Origin: Pseudoips prasinana
Lineage: Eukaryota > Arthropoda > Insecta > Lepidoptera > Nolidae
Reading direction: 5' to 3'
Length of the DNA stretch: 64,000 nucleotides
Assembly (NCBI GenBank): GCA_951640165.1
Contig: OX621246.1
Location: 8,643,001-8,707,000 of the forward strand
Shown: positions 55,219 through 64,000 of the stretch, in pieces
How positions within the stretch are numbered: the first letter of the stretch is position 1
Layout: each line of letters opens with the position of its first letter
The notes under the pieces: generated by a model
Seen by the model: the letters and a program-made list of their open reading frames with translations, nothing else
What the model was told of the DNA's origin: nothing
The model's database searches: none
Program-made: the position numbers and the translations under genes

Positions 55219-55734
55219 TCTATCGCGGTACTAATTTTGTTGTAGGTATATACGTATAATGTCGCAACTGTAAATTGGCGGCTGGCCTTTTTTCGAAATA
55301 TTTGTTGATTAACAAAATTGCTGAAATAGTCGTAATTCGCCAAGTTAATTTGTCAGTTATGATTTTGATTGATTGAAACAATTACCTTCTCTAGTAATTA
55401 TTAAAAGTTAATATTTGAATTAGATCTACTTCTGTATAACCTTACGTAATGAATGGGCCAAGGATTGACGCAGTTTATGCACGACACATGTATGGTACTT
55501 ACACATACGTAACAGTGGCTTATCCGTAGTGCCATTGTCTATCGATGTTTATGTAGGAATCGTGATTCAAACATAAATCCACTACTTGCTAGTACTAATA
55601 TCGTGTTTAAGTACCCACCTCAAAGATAGCCGTGTGGTTTCTGACTGAGAAAGAATAATAGGGCCACCACATATCATTGTGGTGATCCCGTGCATGTGAG
55701 CACACCCTCATTTAGAATTTCGTCTTTTTGCTTT
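55219..55734. other. No gene recognised
   Basis: No motif. Confidence 0.4.
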
Positions 55735-55978
55735 AGTCTTCCATTCTTTAATTTTAATAAAGTAGAACTAAATTTCAAAATAATAGATTAGTAACTTGTT
55801 ATTTATTTAAGGATTTCAGAAAATATGCGATAAAACAAACCGCACGGACGGACTAAAATTTTTTTTGTAACTTTTATACTATCCACTATGTTTATGTACT
55901 GCATTGTGACCTTGACAAGTACAAGTGTATGTTAATACCCAAGTGCTGAATAAATTTCATTTCGTTTCATTCCGTGGG
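55735..55978 (+). repeat. REP-2 copy (probable LINE 3' UTR)
   Basis: Direct repeat of 54150-54419 with scattered substitutions; ends gctgaataaatttcatttcg. Confidence 0.65.
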
Positions 55979-56189
55979 TGTCGTAAAAAGCGACTAAGGG
56001 ATACAGCAGGTAGTCGGGCAGCAGTGCCACCTGTGTACTAGCTACCACCTAGCTGTGGTCACCAACTCGCATGCCAAGCGCGGTGACTACGGCAAATCCC
56101 TTCAAATAGCATCGTGATAAACATCTTTGGTGGAGGCCTATGTCCAGCAGTGGAATATATCAGGCTGATGATGATGATGATGATGATGT
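55979..56189 (+). mobile_element. SINE with RTE-like tail
   Basis: Body cgactaagggatacagcagg and agctaccacctagctgtggt, then tggtggaggcctatgtccag cagtgg and a (GAT)n run at 56167-56189. The 3' end matches the RTE LINE tails here, so it was probably copied by RTE enzymes. Confidence 0.7.
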
Positions 56190-56334
56190 CCCACCTCAAA
56201 TACGATAACATACTGTGTTTTCTAAATATATTAAATTCCATGATATTTATCTCACGACGGCGAAATACTTATATAATATTCAGTGTACGCGGATAAAGAA
56301 AAATGCTAATACTAAGCGACTTGATGCTTTTATA

Positions 56335-56600
56335 ATAATATACCTACCAACTATCGTTAGACATTATTCACACACCGGCCTATTTGATCTGAAATTAAAC
56401 AAAGCTACTATGATAACTGATATACTACATACACTACTTTACTTTCGTAAATTTTATACATACTTATATAGATAATTACACTCATACCCAGGACAAATAG
56501 ACATGTTCATGCTCAAAAATATTTGTCCTGGGTAGGAATTGAACCCCTGACCTGCGGCCTGAATGGCACGTTTTTTACCAACCATGCCCGCCGGCCCGTC
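56335..56600 (-). mobile_element. SINE-A copy
   Basis: The minus-strand head is ggcatggttggtaaaaaacg, then gcaggtcaggggttcaattc; the body is tgtctatttgtcctgggtat. The tail at the left is gatctgaaattaaacaaagc in plus reading. Confidence 0.75.
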
Positions 56601-56754
56601 AAATTTTATTAATATTTACCAGGTGCTGTCTGTGCGCATTAGAATGCTTGCTCTATATCGATATTATAACGTCACAATTATTGGCATTTAAAAGCGAATC
56701 ATGATCATGTTATTAAGTACCCATTGCTATTGCTGATTAGTTGACGACGACGGA

Positions 56755-56950
56755 TATCACCACCCCATTTCATCTCGTGGGAGACGTAGAAGTAATCCCG
56801 AGGGAATATTTACGCACCAGCGTCAACCAGTCTGCCAAGCTTGGCCATTATGGCATATCCGCCAAATGATTCGACACTATTCCATTACGCTGATCCATGA
56901 GGATTCCAGCAGTGGACGTCTGTCGGTTGATATGATTATCCGCTGATATC
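56755..56950 (+). mobile_element. SINE-D copy
   Basis: The sequences caccaccccatttcatctcg, gacgtagaagtaatcccgag and ggcatatccgccaaatgatt end with ttccagcagtggacgtctgt and a worn tail. Confidence 0.7.
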
Positions 56951-57247
56951 GTCGCCGGTATCTTATGTAAAATCATATCCAAGGCCTTAGCGTAGCTTCT
57001 CTATTCCTGAATTATATCAGCTAAGAGTTCTGTAAGCTCACAGTTTAATATAGTCTTGATATTGGAGCGTATTGTGTCGGAAAATTCATTTTATTATCGC
57101 CATTTAGCAGGCGCCTAGCCACTATGCGAGCTTTCATAATCAGCCAATAGTATAATAGAAATCTCCTTTCGAACGTCATGAGAAGTATGGTAGCTTAGCT
57201 ACATATAACAACGGTTCCAATTATTTAAATTCAGAACCACACGAGAT
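56951..57247. other. Unassigned spacer
   Basis: No motif. Confidence 0.4.
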
Positions 57248-57510
57248 TCATCATCATCATTATGTCAGCCTAATGTCGCCACTGCTGGACAAAGGCCTCC
57301 CCAATAGATTTCTACAAGAGACTTGTGTCCACATTTTGCAGGGATATGCCATAATTGCCACGCTTGGCGGGCGGGTTGGCGATCGCAGTATGATTGTTAT
57401 AGCACACAGAGAGACGCTGCTGCCGTTCTATGCAAGATATACCTTCGGGTCGACTTCTACGCCCCCACGGGATGAAGTGGCGATATTCTATACCGTCAGC
57501 TACACAGCAT
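57248..57510 (-). mobile_element. SINE-D copy, near complete
   Basis: On the minus strand: cacttcatcccgtgggggcg, tagaagtcgacccgaaggta, actgcgatcgccaacccgcc, ttggggaggcctttgtccag then cagtgg, and a (ATG)n tail at 57248-57262. Best SINE-D copy here. Confidence 0.8.
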
Positions 57511-57670
57511 TTCTATCCAACCACACAAGACACTAGAAGAAATACATTCAATATGTAGAAGTCAAGTGCCCAATGGCTGGTGCCCCATTAAGTGTCGTTT
57601 CCTCCACTTCCTTTTCATATGCACGTCAACTTTCTTTCAGTTGGTTTTGTAATCTGTGTCATACGTAAGG

Positions 57671-57681
57671 TATGTTGCAGT
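57671..57681 (+). other. Left target-site duplication of SINE-C
   Basis: TATGTTGCAGT, repeated exactly at 58100-58110. It marks the SINE insertion point. Confidence 0.85.
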
Positions 57682-58099
57682 TGACTGCCTCGTTGGTCTA
57701 GCGGTAGCGTGTTGACTGCCTCGTTGGTCTAGCGGTAGCGTGTTCAAACGCAGATAACGAGGTACTGGGTTCAAATCCTGGGTCGGGCTGAAAGTGATTT
57801 TGGGATTTTTCTGTAAATCAAAATAATCTTAATATCAGCCCGAAGTCTGGGAATTGGCGGTATTATACCCCCGTGCCTCGGAGAGCACGTAAAGCCGTCG
57901 GTCCTGTACCTGACCTCTTTCCGGTCGTGTCGCTAGTCGTCCCATCGGATCATGAGAGTGATGGAATAGATAGTGCTCCTGTGTTTGCGCGCACACACTT
58001 GAGCACTATAATATGTCCCGCGCAAATGGCTTGTCTCCTTTAAGACTGGCCGCCGTGGCCGGATCTCGGCTAGGAGGACATTATTTGTTATTATTATAA
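57682..58099 (+). mobile_element. SINE-C, full length with a duplicated 5' end
   Basis: The 418-bp insertion starts with a perfect 31-bp tandem duplication (57682-57712 and 57713-57743: tgactgcctcgttggtctag...), which doubles the A-box region. The B box gggttcaaatcctgg follows. The body includes ccgtgcctcggagagcacgt and aagccgtcggtcctg, and the end is gatctcggctaggaggacat with an ATT-rich tail. The exact 11-bp target duplication indicates LINE-mediated insertion and fairly recent age. Confidence 0.9.
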
Positions 58100-58160
58100 T
58101 ATGTTGCAGTAACTCTTACTGCAACATAGGTACCTTACGCATGACATAGATCACAAAAAG

Positions 58161-59084
58161 TAATTCAAAAATACCAAATTCTAAAACTAAATGAAACAAA
58201 ACAGAGGGAGTTATTGCAATAAAGGCGTAAATGAGAGCAAAAAGAGAGTGACAAAGATTCCACAGAAGCCAAGGCCAAGTGCAAGAAAATTGTGCATATT
58301 ATACAAGAAAGTGAAGGAACCTGCGCTAAATAAGAAAACATTTGTGACCGTTCTCTTCTCTGCGCAGAGCACCGGATGTTTAAACTAACACAAAGAACTA
58401 ACAATCATTATAGGTTTGTTATATTTCTTAATTTTCCGCATATATAAGGTTCTCCGAATTGACTAGCTTTTCATTTCATTTTTAGCGTAGTTCTAATTAT
58501 TTTATGGAAAATTTAACAAAACATAAACACATGCCCACATTTTATTTTGTTACGTTATAAAGAAAGATTTTAAAAAATATTGAAACTTTTTGATGTAAAG
58601 GAATTCGTTTATGTTTTTTAGGAAAGGAAGAATGCAAATTATGCTGCCGCCGTGACGATATGAAAATAATCGTAAATCTAAAAAAAAACTGTAAAGATTC
58701 ATTAAGTATTTAGCAAGATCATATCCTCATAAAAGTTTATGGTCGGCCAAAGTGCTGAAACGTACGAAAATAACTGTTTCCAAGCAACATTACTGTGGAT
58801 TAGGTAGCTACCTACTGCGTCTTATGATTTATATCTTTTTTTTCTTTTGCGATCATAAATCACGTCACTGAAAATCCTAGCTGGCTGTAAATCAGCTAAA
58901 ATTAAAGTCTGACTGTTTAGAAACGAATTATGCATGATAAGCTTTCAAATTCTTTGTTTATCCATTTTTGTGATGGAGAAAAATACACCGATATTGAAAT
59001 GTAAATTGTGATATAATGTTGCTACATCATGTATTTCTTACTTAGTTATTTAATAAGGTTATTGGAAAATTAAAACATGAAGAA
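58161..59084. other. No gene recognised
   Basis: An acceptor-like ttctcttctctgcgcag ends near 58368. Frames on both strands (58191-58388 +, 58165-58404 -) have no known domain. Confidence 0.35.
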
Positions 59085-59460
59085 CGTACTTACAGGTGTA
59101 GCTGCACAAATCACAAATCCTTTCCACAGCGCGCTACCCTTGCGCTTACGCACGTCACAGCGGCGCCAACTCCCCCGATATATTTTTAATATAAAATTCT
59201 CTAGTCGTGTATCGAATCATAAAAATATAAATATTTTAGGAGCGGCCGCGCGCGCACCGCCCGACGCGTCCCGTCTGCCCATTGACGCATTCGTTTCGAA
59301 CTAATTTCGGTGCAGCGACTATTCCGCGATTCTGTAAACACCGCAGCGGTGGTAAAACTTGGCCAGAATATATTGAACTCCCTCCTACATGGCAACTTCT
59401 TGGTTCCATCTTAAAAACGAGGTAAAGAGGGAGGCGAGATAGGTCTGTTTTAAATGGGAT
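59085..59460 (-). promoter_or_regulatory. CpG-rich block, candidate minus-strand promoter and first exon
   Basis: A CpG-dense region (core gtgcgcgcgcggccgctcc on the minus strand at about 59262-59242; gttggcgccgctgtgacgtg near 59170-59150) stands in AT-rich DNA. Its minus-strand end is a strong splice donor, acct|GTAAGTACG at about 59094. No repeat family is recognised in it. Together this fits an untranslated first exon of a host gene transcribed leftward. Minus frames of 64-75 residues inside it are Arg-rich and unassigned. The alternative is an unknown GC-rich transposon end. Confidence 0.35.
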
Positions 59461-60414
59461 CACTAAAATGTTGCAAACTTACATCTGCAGTTAATAATAC
59501 CTTAAGTAGTTGGAATAAAGTTTAATTTTCTTTACCGGTGAAATGTGCTGAAAATTGTAAGTAATAAGTTCTGTTTTGGGCACACCGTGAGTCAGCCGGG
59601 ATGAGGAAATGCGTGCAAGTTATAATTTCGGATCGGCCGACATTGTTGAATGATTTTATAAATCATTGCGAGATCCCTTACTATAGGAAAAGAAAATATT
59701 TGTGGGTGGCAACATTTTGTTTTTATAATAAACTTCTTAAGGGACCGAGTATAAATCATGAAGACATTTGTTCTAATTTGATGAGTTCATTATAGTTTCT
59801 AAGAATTTATAGATACAATTTTTTTATCATGCTCCAGTAATAATTCATAGTGTCACATATAAATTGAAATGGATATTTTTACTGTAACAATCATGAAGTA
59901 TTTACATTTTATGTCTTTCGGAAGTGAGAATGAGATAGCAATAGGAAACTGTATACCTATTCTTTCTTTTATATAACGATGTAAGAAAACGAATGAACGA
60001 AATGTTTGTACTCTCATAACCCGTGTCATAACTTCAAACGACTGCACCAAATTGGATGAAACTTTCCTTTATGTTGTGTGTTTATGTTCGTTATTGTCAG
60101 GAGATTTGTATGAAAAAAATATGTTATAATATAATAACTAATAATAAGCATTAGTATGTATTGCCGGGAAAAGAATATGAAGAAGTTCGCCGGGACAGCA
60201 TAGTAAGTAAGTACTTAATATAAATGCAAAGTTTACATTATTAACAATAATTATACAAATATTTGTATTTAACATAGGTTTCTACCTAAATTATAAGTAT
60301 TTTTATAATACAGAATTTGTATTTGTATGGAAGAAGAGAAGATTATTGAATTTAATTTAGGTAGGCTACATCTATTCACAATTAATAGTTATTTATTTGT
60401 GACCGAATCCGAAA
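59461..60414. other. No gene recognised
   Basis: AT-rich; small frames only. If the block on its left is a promoter for the minus strand, this would be its upstream region. Confidence 0.4.
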
Positions 60415-60680
60415 CGAAAAGAATTGGAGAAGAAACAGACTAAACGACATAGCTCAAAGTATCGGTAAATTGAAGTGGCAATGTGCTACATCGCTCGCAA
60501 AAATCGAATTCCCCTGGAGAATAAAAGTTCTGGAACAGCGACCACGTGCTGTTCCAATATGGACCGTCGACCTAGAGGGGGGAGCCACTGGTTGCAGATT
60601 GCGCGTGATAGAACTTTATGGAAATGTATGTCTTTGGGGAGGCATATGTTCAGCAGTGGTGTCGGGCTGATGATGTTAGG
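60415..60680 (+). pseudogene. RTE-clade LINE ORF2 C-terminus and tail
   Basis: Translation pieces in shifting frames: LNDIAQSIGKLKWQ, then KVLEQRPRA, SHWLQIARDRTLWK, MSLGRHMFSSG, and a tail tgttcagcagtggtg then gctgatgatg. These align with KLKW.W..HIAR, VLEWRPR, and the last block of RTE proteins. At least two frameshifts make it a pseudogene. Confidence 0.7.
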
Positions 60681-61256
60681 GTTCCGTAGCCAAATGGCAA
60701 AAAAACGGAACCCTTATAGATTCTGTCTGTCCGTCCGTATGTCACAGCCACTTTTTTCCGAAACTATAAGAGCTGTGCTACTGAAACTTGGTAAGTAGGT
60801 GTATTCTGTGAACCGCATTAAGATTTTTAGACAAAAATAGAAAAAGAGCAATAATTTTGAGGGGTCGCCATACATAGAACTGAAACTCAAAAAAAAAATT
60901 TTGATCGTACCCGTACATGTGGGGTGTCTATGGATAGGTCTTCAAAAATCATATTGAGGTTTCTAATATCATTTTTGGCTAAACTGAATAGTTTGCGCGA
61001 GAGACACTTCCAAAGTGGTAAAATGAGTCTCCCCCCCCCTGTAACTTCTAAAATAAGAGAATGATAAAACTAAAAAAAATATATGATGTACATTACCATA
61101 AAAACTAACAACGTAAATTGGTTTGAACGAGATCTAGCAAGTAGTTTTTTTTTAATACGTTATAAACCGCAATTTGCTTTCATTTAATCAACTGAAATAC
61201 TTGCTGCTACGGCACCCTTCATGTGCGAGTCCAACTCGCACTTGGCTGGTTTTTAG
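60678..61256 (+). repeat. REP-7, near-complete copy
   Basis: Begins agggttccgtagccaaatgg, then acggaacccttatagattct, gaggtttctaatatcatttt and gcgcgagagacacttccaaa, and ends gcgagtccaactcgcacttg gctgg. The end is a self-complementary block. I recognise it as a widespread lepidopteran repeat of unclear class. The frames it contains are not genes. Confidence 0.7.
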
Positions 61257-61739
61257 GTTATTTTTAAATACATTTTTTGAAAATGAGAACACTCATGTAA
61301 TCTATGTATTGCCGAGTGATATCCATTCCGTAAATGTGCCTCCAATAGTTGTGTGTACTAACTCAATAATCGTTTGTAATACCATCCAAAATATCAATTC
61401 TCACTTGTCATTGCCAAAATCGTGCGTGGATGACGCGAAATAGCAGGTAAATAAATTTGCATTATATAACTTATTACCATTTACTTATAACATTGGTCTC
61501 AACCAATGTTTCAATGTATCATCAGTACGGAAAATAAATAAATCTTAAATTTTTTGTATTTGTTAAATTTGTAATTAGTGCTTACATTGAGTTAAATAAC
61601 ATCAATGAGTGCTTAGGCATGAATGGGTTATGTAGACGGTAATTCGAATATCTTGTAATTTAGATTAGAACACTTCATAAAACTCATAACATTGTAATCT
61701 GCATTACGTTACAGATAAGATGGCTAATATTAACTGACT
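61257..61739. other. No gene recognised
   Basis: AT-rich. Confidence 0.4.
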
Positions 61740-61995
61740 TTACTTATCGTATGGGTAGTGGTTACCCTAGTGTCAGAGTTGTTCAAGCCACCGAGTAGGC
61801 CTCTGACATGGCTTAACGACTGTTGTCTAATGACTACAACCGGGAACGACAGCTTAACGTGCCCTCTGAAGCACGGAGACGCTCAGAAATTAAGCCACTT
61901 TGGCGGTCACCCATCTATGGGCTCACCGCGAGCCTAGTTGCTTAACCTCGCCAATCATTTACGGACCGGTGCCAGCATCTGGCTATGAGCGCCTC
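61740..61995 (+). repeat. REP-1, fullest copy
   Basis: From ttatcgtatgggtagtggtt through gtaggcctctgacatggctt, cttaacgtgccctctgaagc and ggcggtcacccatctatggg to gcttaacctcgccaatcatt and ctggctatgagcg. Serves as the reference for the other fragments. Confidence 0.75.
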
Positions 61996-62306
61996 AATAA
62001 CTGATAACATATAACTCATTTAGAGGAAAACATGAAAATGGAAAAGTTTTATTGTGAATGTGCTAATTAAACTTGTGTATTTACGTAATAAAACTCAATT
62101 AACTACCGAAGTTCTTTTTTGATTACAATTAAATGAACAACAATAATTAAACATCAGCAAAAGCGATATAAAACATTGTATTAAACCAAAGACATTCTAT
62201 AGACTGTTATTGTATTGTACCTACCCATTGACCTTGTATTCTACTATAAGTCAATGATTGTACCCTTATTTTATAGGTAGATATACTTTTAAAAGTTCAC
62301 ACACTA
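61996..62306. other. No gene recognised
   Basis: AT-rich. Confidence 0.4.
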
Positions 62307-62499
62307 TCACGCTAATATTATTTTAAAGGTGAAAGTTTGGAGTGTGTGAGTATGAGTGTGTATGTTTGTTACTTCTTCACGCCTAAATGGCACGAGCGAT
62401 TTTAATAAAATTTGGTACGGAGTTAGCTGACTCCCTGGATTAACATATAGGCTATAATTTATAAAGTTTAACGAGAGTAAAACCGCGGGGCACAGCTAG
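62307..62499 (+). mobile_element. HEL-1 Helitron, both ends present
   Basis: Starts TCACGCTAATATTATTTTAA after A (62306) and ends aaaccgcggggcacagctag before T (62500). 193 bp, no coding. Confidence 0.85.
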
Positions 62500-62510
62500 T
62501 ATTGTAGATA

Positions 62511-62545
62511 CTAGCTGTGCCCCGCGGTTTTACTCTCGTTAAACT
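62511..62545 (-). mobile_element. HEL-1 3' end, inverted and truncated
   Basis: The sequence ctagctgtgccccgcggttt tactctcgtt and a few further bases are the exact complement of the neighbouring Helitron's 3' end. The two form a palindrome with 37-bp arms (62466-62502 with 62508-62544) and a 5-base centre. Confidence 0.85.
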
Positions 62546-62803
62546 AAGTAGCTAGTACATAAAAGGCAAATCGTGACGTCGTCGCTGCTTATATCACCAT
62601 GTCTGCTTAAGCAAACCCTTGCCATCTCGACGTCAACTTTGGGAAAGTTGTAGAAAATGATTAAGTTTTTTTTAGGTAGGTAAGTTGTAGATAGGTAGCG
62701 ATTTCAACATTTCTTTTTCAACCGATTGAGATAAAATGTATAATAGTCTTAAGTGTATATAGGATCGAATGATTCTATAGATAGTTTATCCCTATCGGTG
62801 TGT
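62546..62803. other. Unassigned spacer
   Basis: No motif. Confidence 0.4.
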
Positions 62804-62902
62804 GATTCGATTGTGATCGTTCTTTTTTTAAACGATAGGGAATGCTTTGGATTCCAAAAGCATTCCCTATCGTTTAAATAAAGAACGATCAAAATCGAAT
62901 CA
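62804..62902. repeat. Long hairpin, arms about 45 bp
   Basis: The left arm (tgattcgattgtgatcgttc ... acgatagggaatgcttt) and right arm are inverted copies with a few mismatches. The centre is about 10 bases. Weaker pairing may extend outward to about 62760 and 62930. MITE-like. Confidence 0.75.
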
Positions 62903-63239
62903 TAAACAACGGATCTATGGAATGACGTCACTAAGTATTTGAACTGACGCTATTGACATTCCGATTTGCATGCGAGTTCTATACCTACTGAAATGTCAGA
63001 ATAGATATATCTGTAAAGTGAGAGTCTGACTCGCGCCGCGACTGTTCCGTGCCTTCCTAGACTTATTAGAAGTTAATGTCTATAATCGAACCTTTTACAA
63101 TAGGTAACACTTTGGTTCGACACTGTTTTAACAAAACGGCCACTCTATACACATGCATACATCACAAATATAGTGCACGCAAACTATTTTAATTATTTTA
63201 GTAACCATATTGCATTTCAAATATTATTCTGTAACCGTG
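62903..63239. other. No gene recognised
   Basis: A few CpG words near 63033; no gene. Confidence 0.4.
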
Positions 63240-64000
63240 AACAACATTTCTTGCTATACTTTTCACTAATGTCAAATTCAATGATATAATTAATTTATCA
63301 GAAAATATCGATAAACTATCTGTATCGCAATCGCAACAAACTATTGAAAACTGTCATAAAATAATATCAACGCAACCTTATAATTTACTAATTTTTACGC
63401 TTAATATACGCAGTATAAGCTGTAACATGCCAGGGCTTGAAGTTTTATTAACAAGAATTAAGCTAAAATGTGGTATAATCATACTGACTGAATGCTGGCT
63501 CTCAAATTCTACAGTTATACCAATTTTGGCAGGTTATTCTCATGTTGGAACTAAACTAAACTCTAAACAAAATGATGGTGTAGTCATTTACTATGAAGAA
63601 GTCTGGTCGCAAAAATAGACAATCGCATCGCGATACTAGCTTTCTATCGGTCCCCATCTTACAAAACCTTAGACCAATTTCTTTCATCCCTAGACATATT
63701 ACTACACAGAGTGTCAGCTTATAAACAGATATTTGTTATAGGTGACATTAATATAGATATTAATCCTAGCAAAATAAATCTTAACGGGGAACGCTACCTA
63801 ACTTTAGCGGCTTCTCATGGCCTTTTACCAGCACACAGTCTCATAACCCGATATGAAAGCAATTCTTATTTAGATCATGCGTTAGTAAAAACTGATTATC
63901 CAGTAACCACACTAGTTCCACAAACTACCCTGACGGATCACTACCCTGTTTTATTGTGCGTTTCGTCTAAGAAAACACGTCAATATGCAGTGTCAACAAT
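63240..64000 (+). pseudogene. Non-LTR retrotransposon APE-type endonuclease domain (continues off the edge)
   Basis: The endonuclease nicks the target DNA for LINE insertion. The frame opens after a TGA near 63238 and reads FTLNIRSISCNMPGLEVLL, then ILTECWLS (catalytic Glu) to a stop at 63616. One base is missing from an A-run at about 63611-63615. In the next frame it continues NRIAILAFYRSPSYKTLDQF, GDINIDI (the GD.N motif), SYLDHALV and LTDHYPVLL (the terminal DH.P motif). All core motifs are in order. The reverse transcriptase should follow beyond 64000. With only one break in about 250 codons it is the best-preserved LINE here, perhaps CR1/jockey-like. Confidence 0.85.

Larger units (their letters stand above)
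57645..58160. mobile_element. Palindromic MITE carrying a SINE
   Basis: Left arm 57645-57681 (tttgtaatctgtgtcatacg...) and right arm to 58160 are inverted copies. Without the SINE the element would be a palindrome of roughly 100 bp with tgttgcagt/actgcaaca at its centre. Confidence 0.8.

Noticed and set aside
54150..55978. LTR retrotransposon reading of the REP-2 direct repeats
   Set aside because: No TG...CA ends, no primer-binding site, no gag-pol between them; the third lone copy also ends with AATAAA like a LINE 3' UTR.
57713..57800. Possible true tRNA gene at the SINE-C head
   Set aside because: No terminal pairing, and the exact target duplications place it inside a 418-bp SINE.
60475..60798. 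107-residue plus-strand frame
   Set aside because: It runs from a decayed RTE C-terminus into REP-7; no single protein is represented.

Overview
The window looks like nuclear DNA of a moth or butterfly (Lepidoptera). It is AT-rich and carries repeat families I associate with that order: tRNA-headed SINEs, short Helitrons ending CGCGGGGCACAGCTAG, SINEs with an RTE-type tail, R1- and RTE-clade LINE ends, and the 'GGTTCCGTAGCCAAATGGC' repeat. I find no complete host protein-coding gene. Almost every recognisable coding stretch is a decayed transposon gene, so this is most likely intergenic or deep intronic sequence. Names such as SINE-A or REP-1 are labels for this window only; I could not search any database.

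Families used below. SINE-A: tRNA-like head 'tagcctagttggtagtgc' or 'ggcgtggttggt', tail 'acaagctttgcttagtttgg'. SINE-B: head 'tggcgcagcggctaagac'. SINE-C: head 'tcgttggtctagcggtagcg'. SINE-D: body with 'cgtagaagtcgacccgaggg' and an RTE-like tail 'aggcctttgtccagcagtgg'. HEL-1 and HEL-2: short Helitrons, TC at 5' and CTAG at 3', inserted between A and T. REP-1: block containing 'cttaacgtgccctctgaagc'. REP-2 to REP-8: other dispersed repeats defined where they occur.

Layout. 0-10 kb: a CpG-rich block, a mariner pseudogene, a CR1-like LINE fragment containing an in-frame palindrome, a large palindrome with an internal tandem duplication, and a Tc1/mariner-like element with both ends but a deleted transposase. 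10-26 kb: Helitrons, SINEs, hairpins (one with a perfect 50-bp stem), RTE and RNase-H LINE ends, a minisatellite and a possible core promoter. 26.5-28.9 kb: a 2.4-kb DNA transposon with 15-bp perfect terminal repeats and two converging gene remnants. 29-37 kb: an integrase fragment, Helitrons, an inverted pair of chimeric LINE/REP-1 segments and an R1-clade 3' end. 37-57 kb: mostly SINEs, LINE 3' ends and MITE-like hairpins. 57-64 kb: a SINE inside a palindromic MITE with an 11-bp target duplication, a CpG-rich candidate first exon on the minus strand, an RTE end, two Helitron 3' ends facing each other, and a LINE endonuclease domain running off the right edge.

These genes do not form a pathway. 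What links them is insertion history: several nested insertions give relative ages. The most notable features are the many long inverted repeats, the 26.6-28.9 kb transposon, and the few CpG-rich blocks that could mark host promoters.
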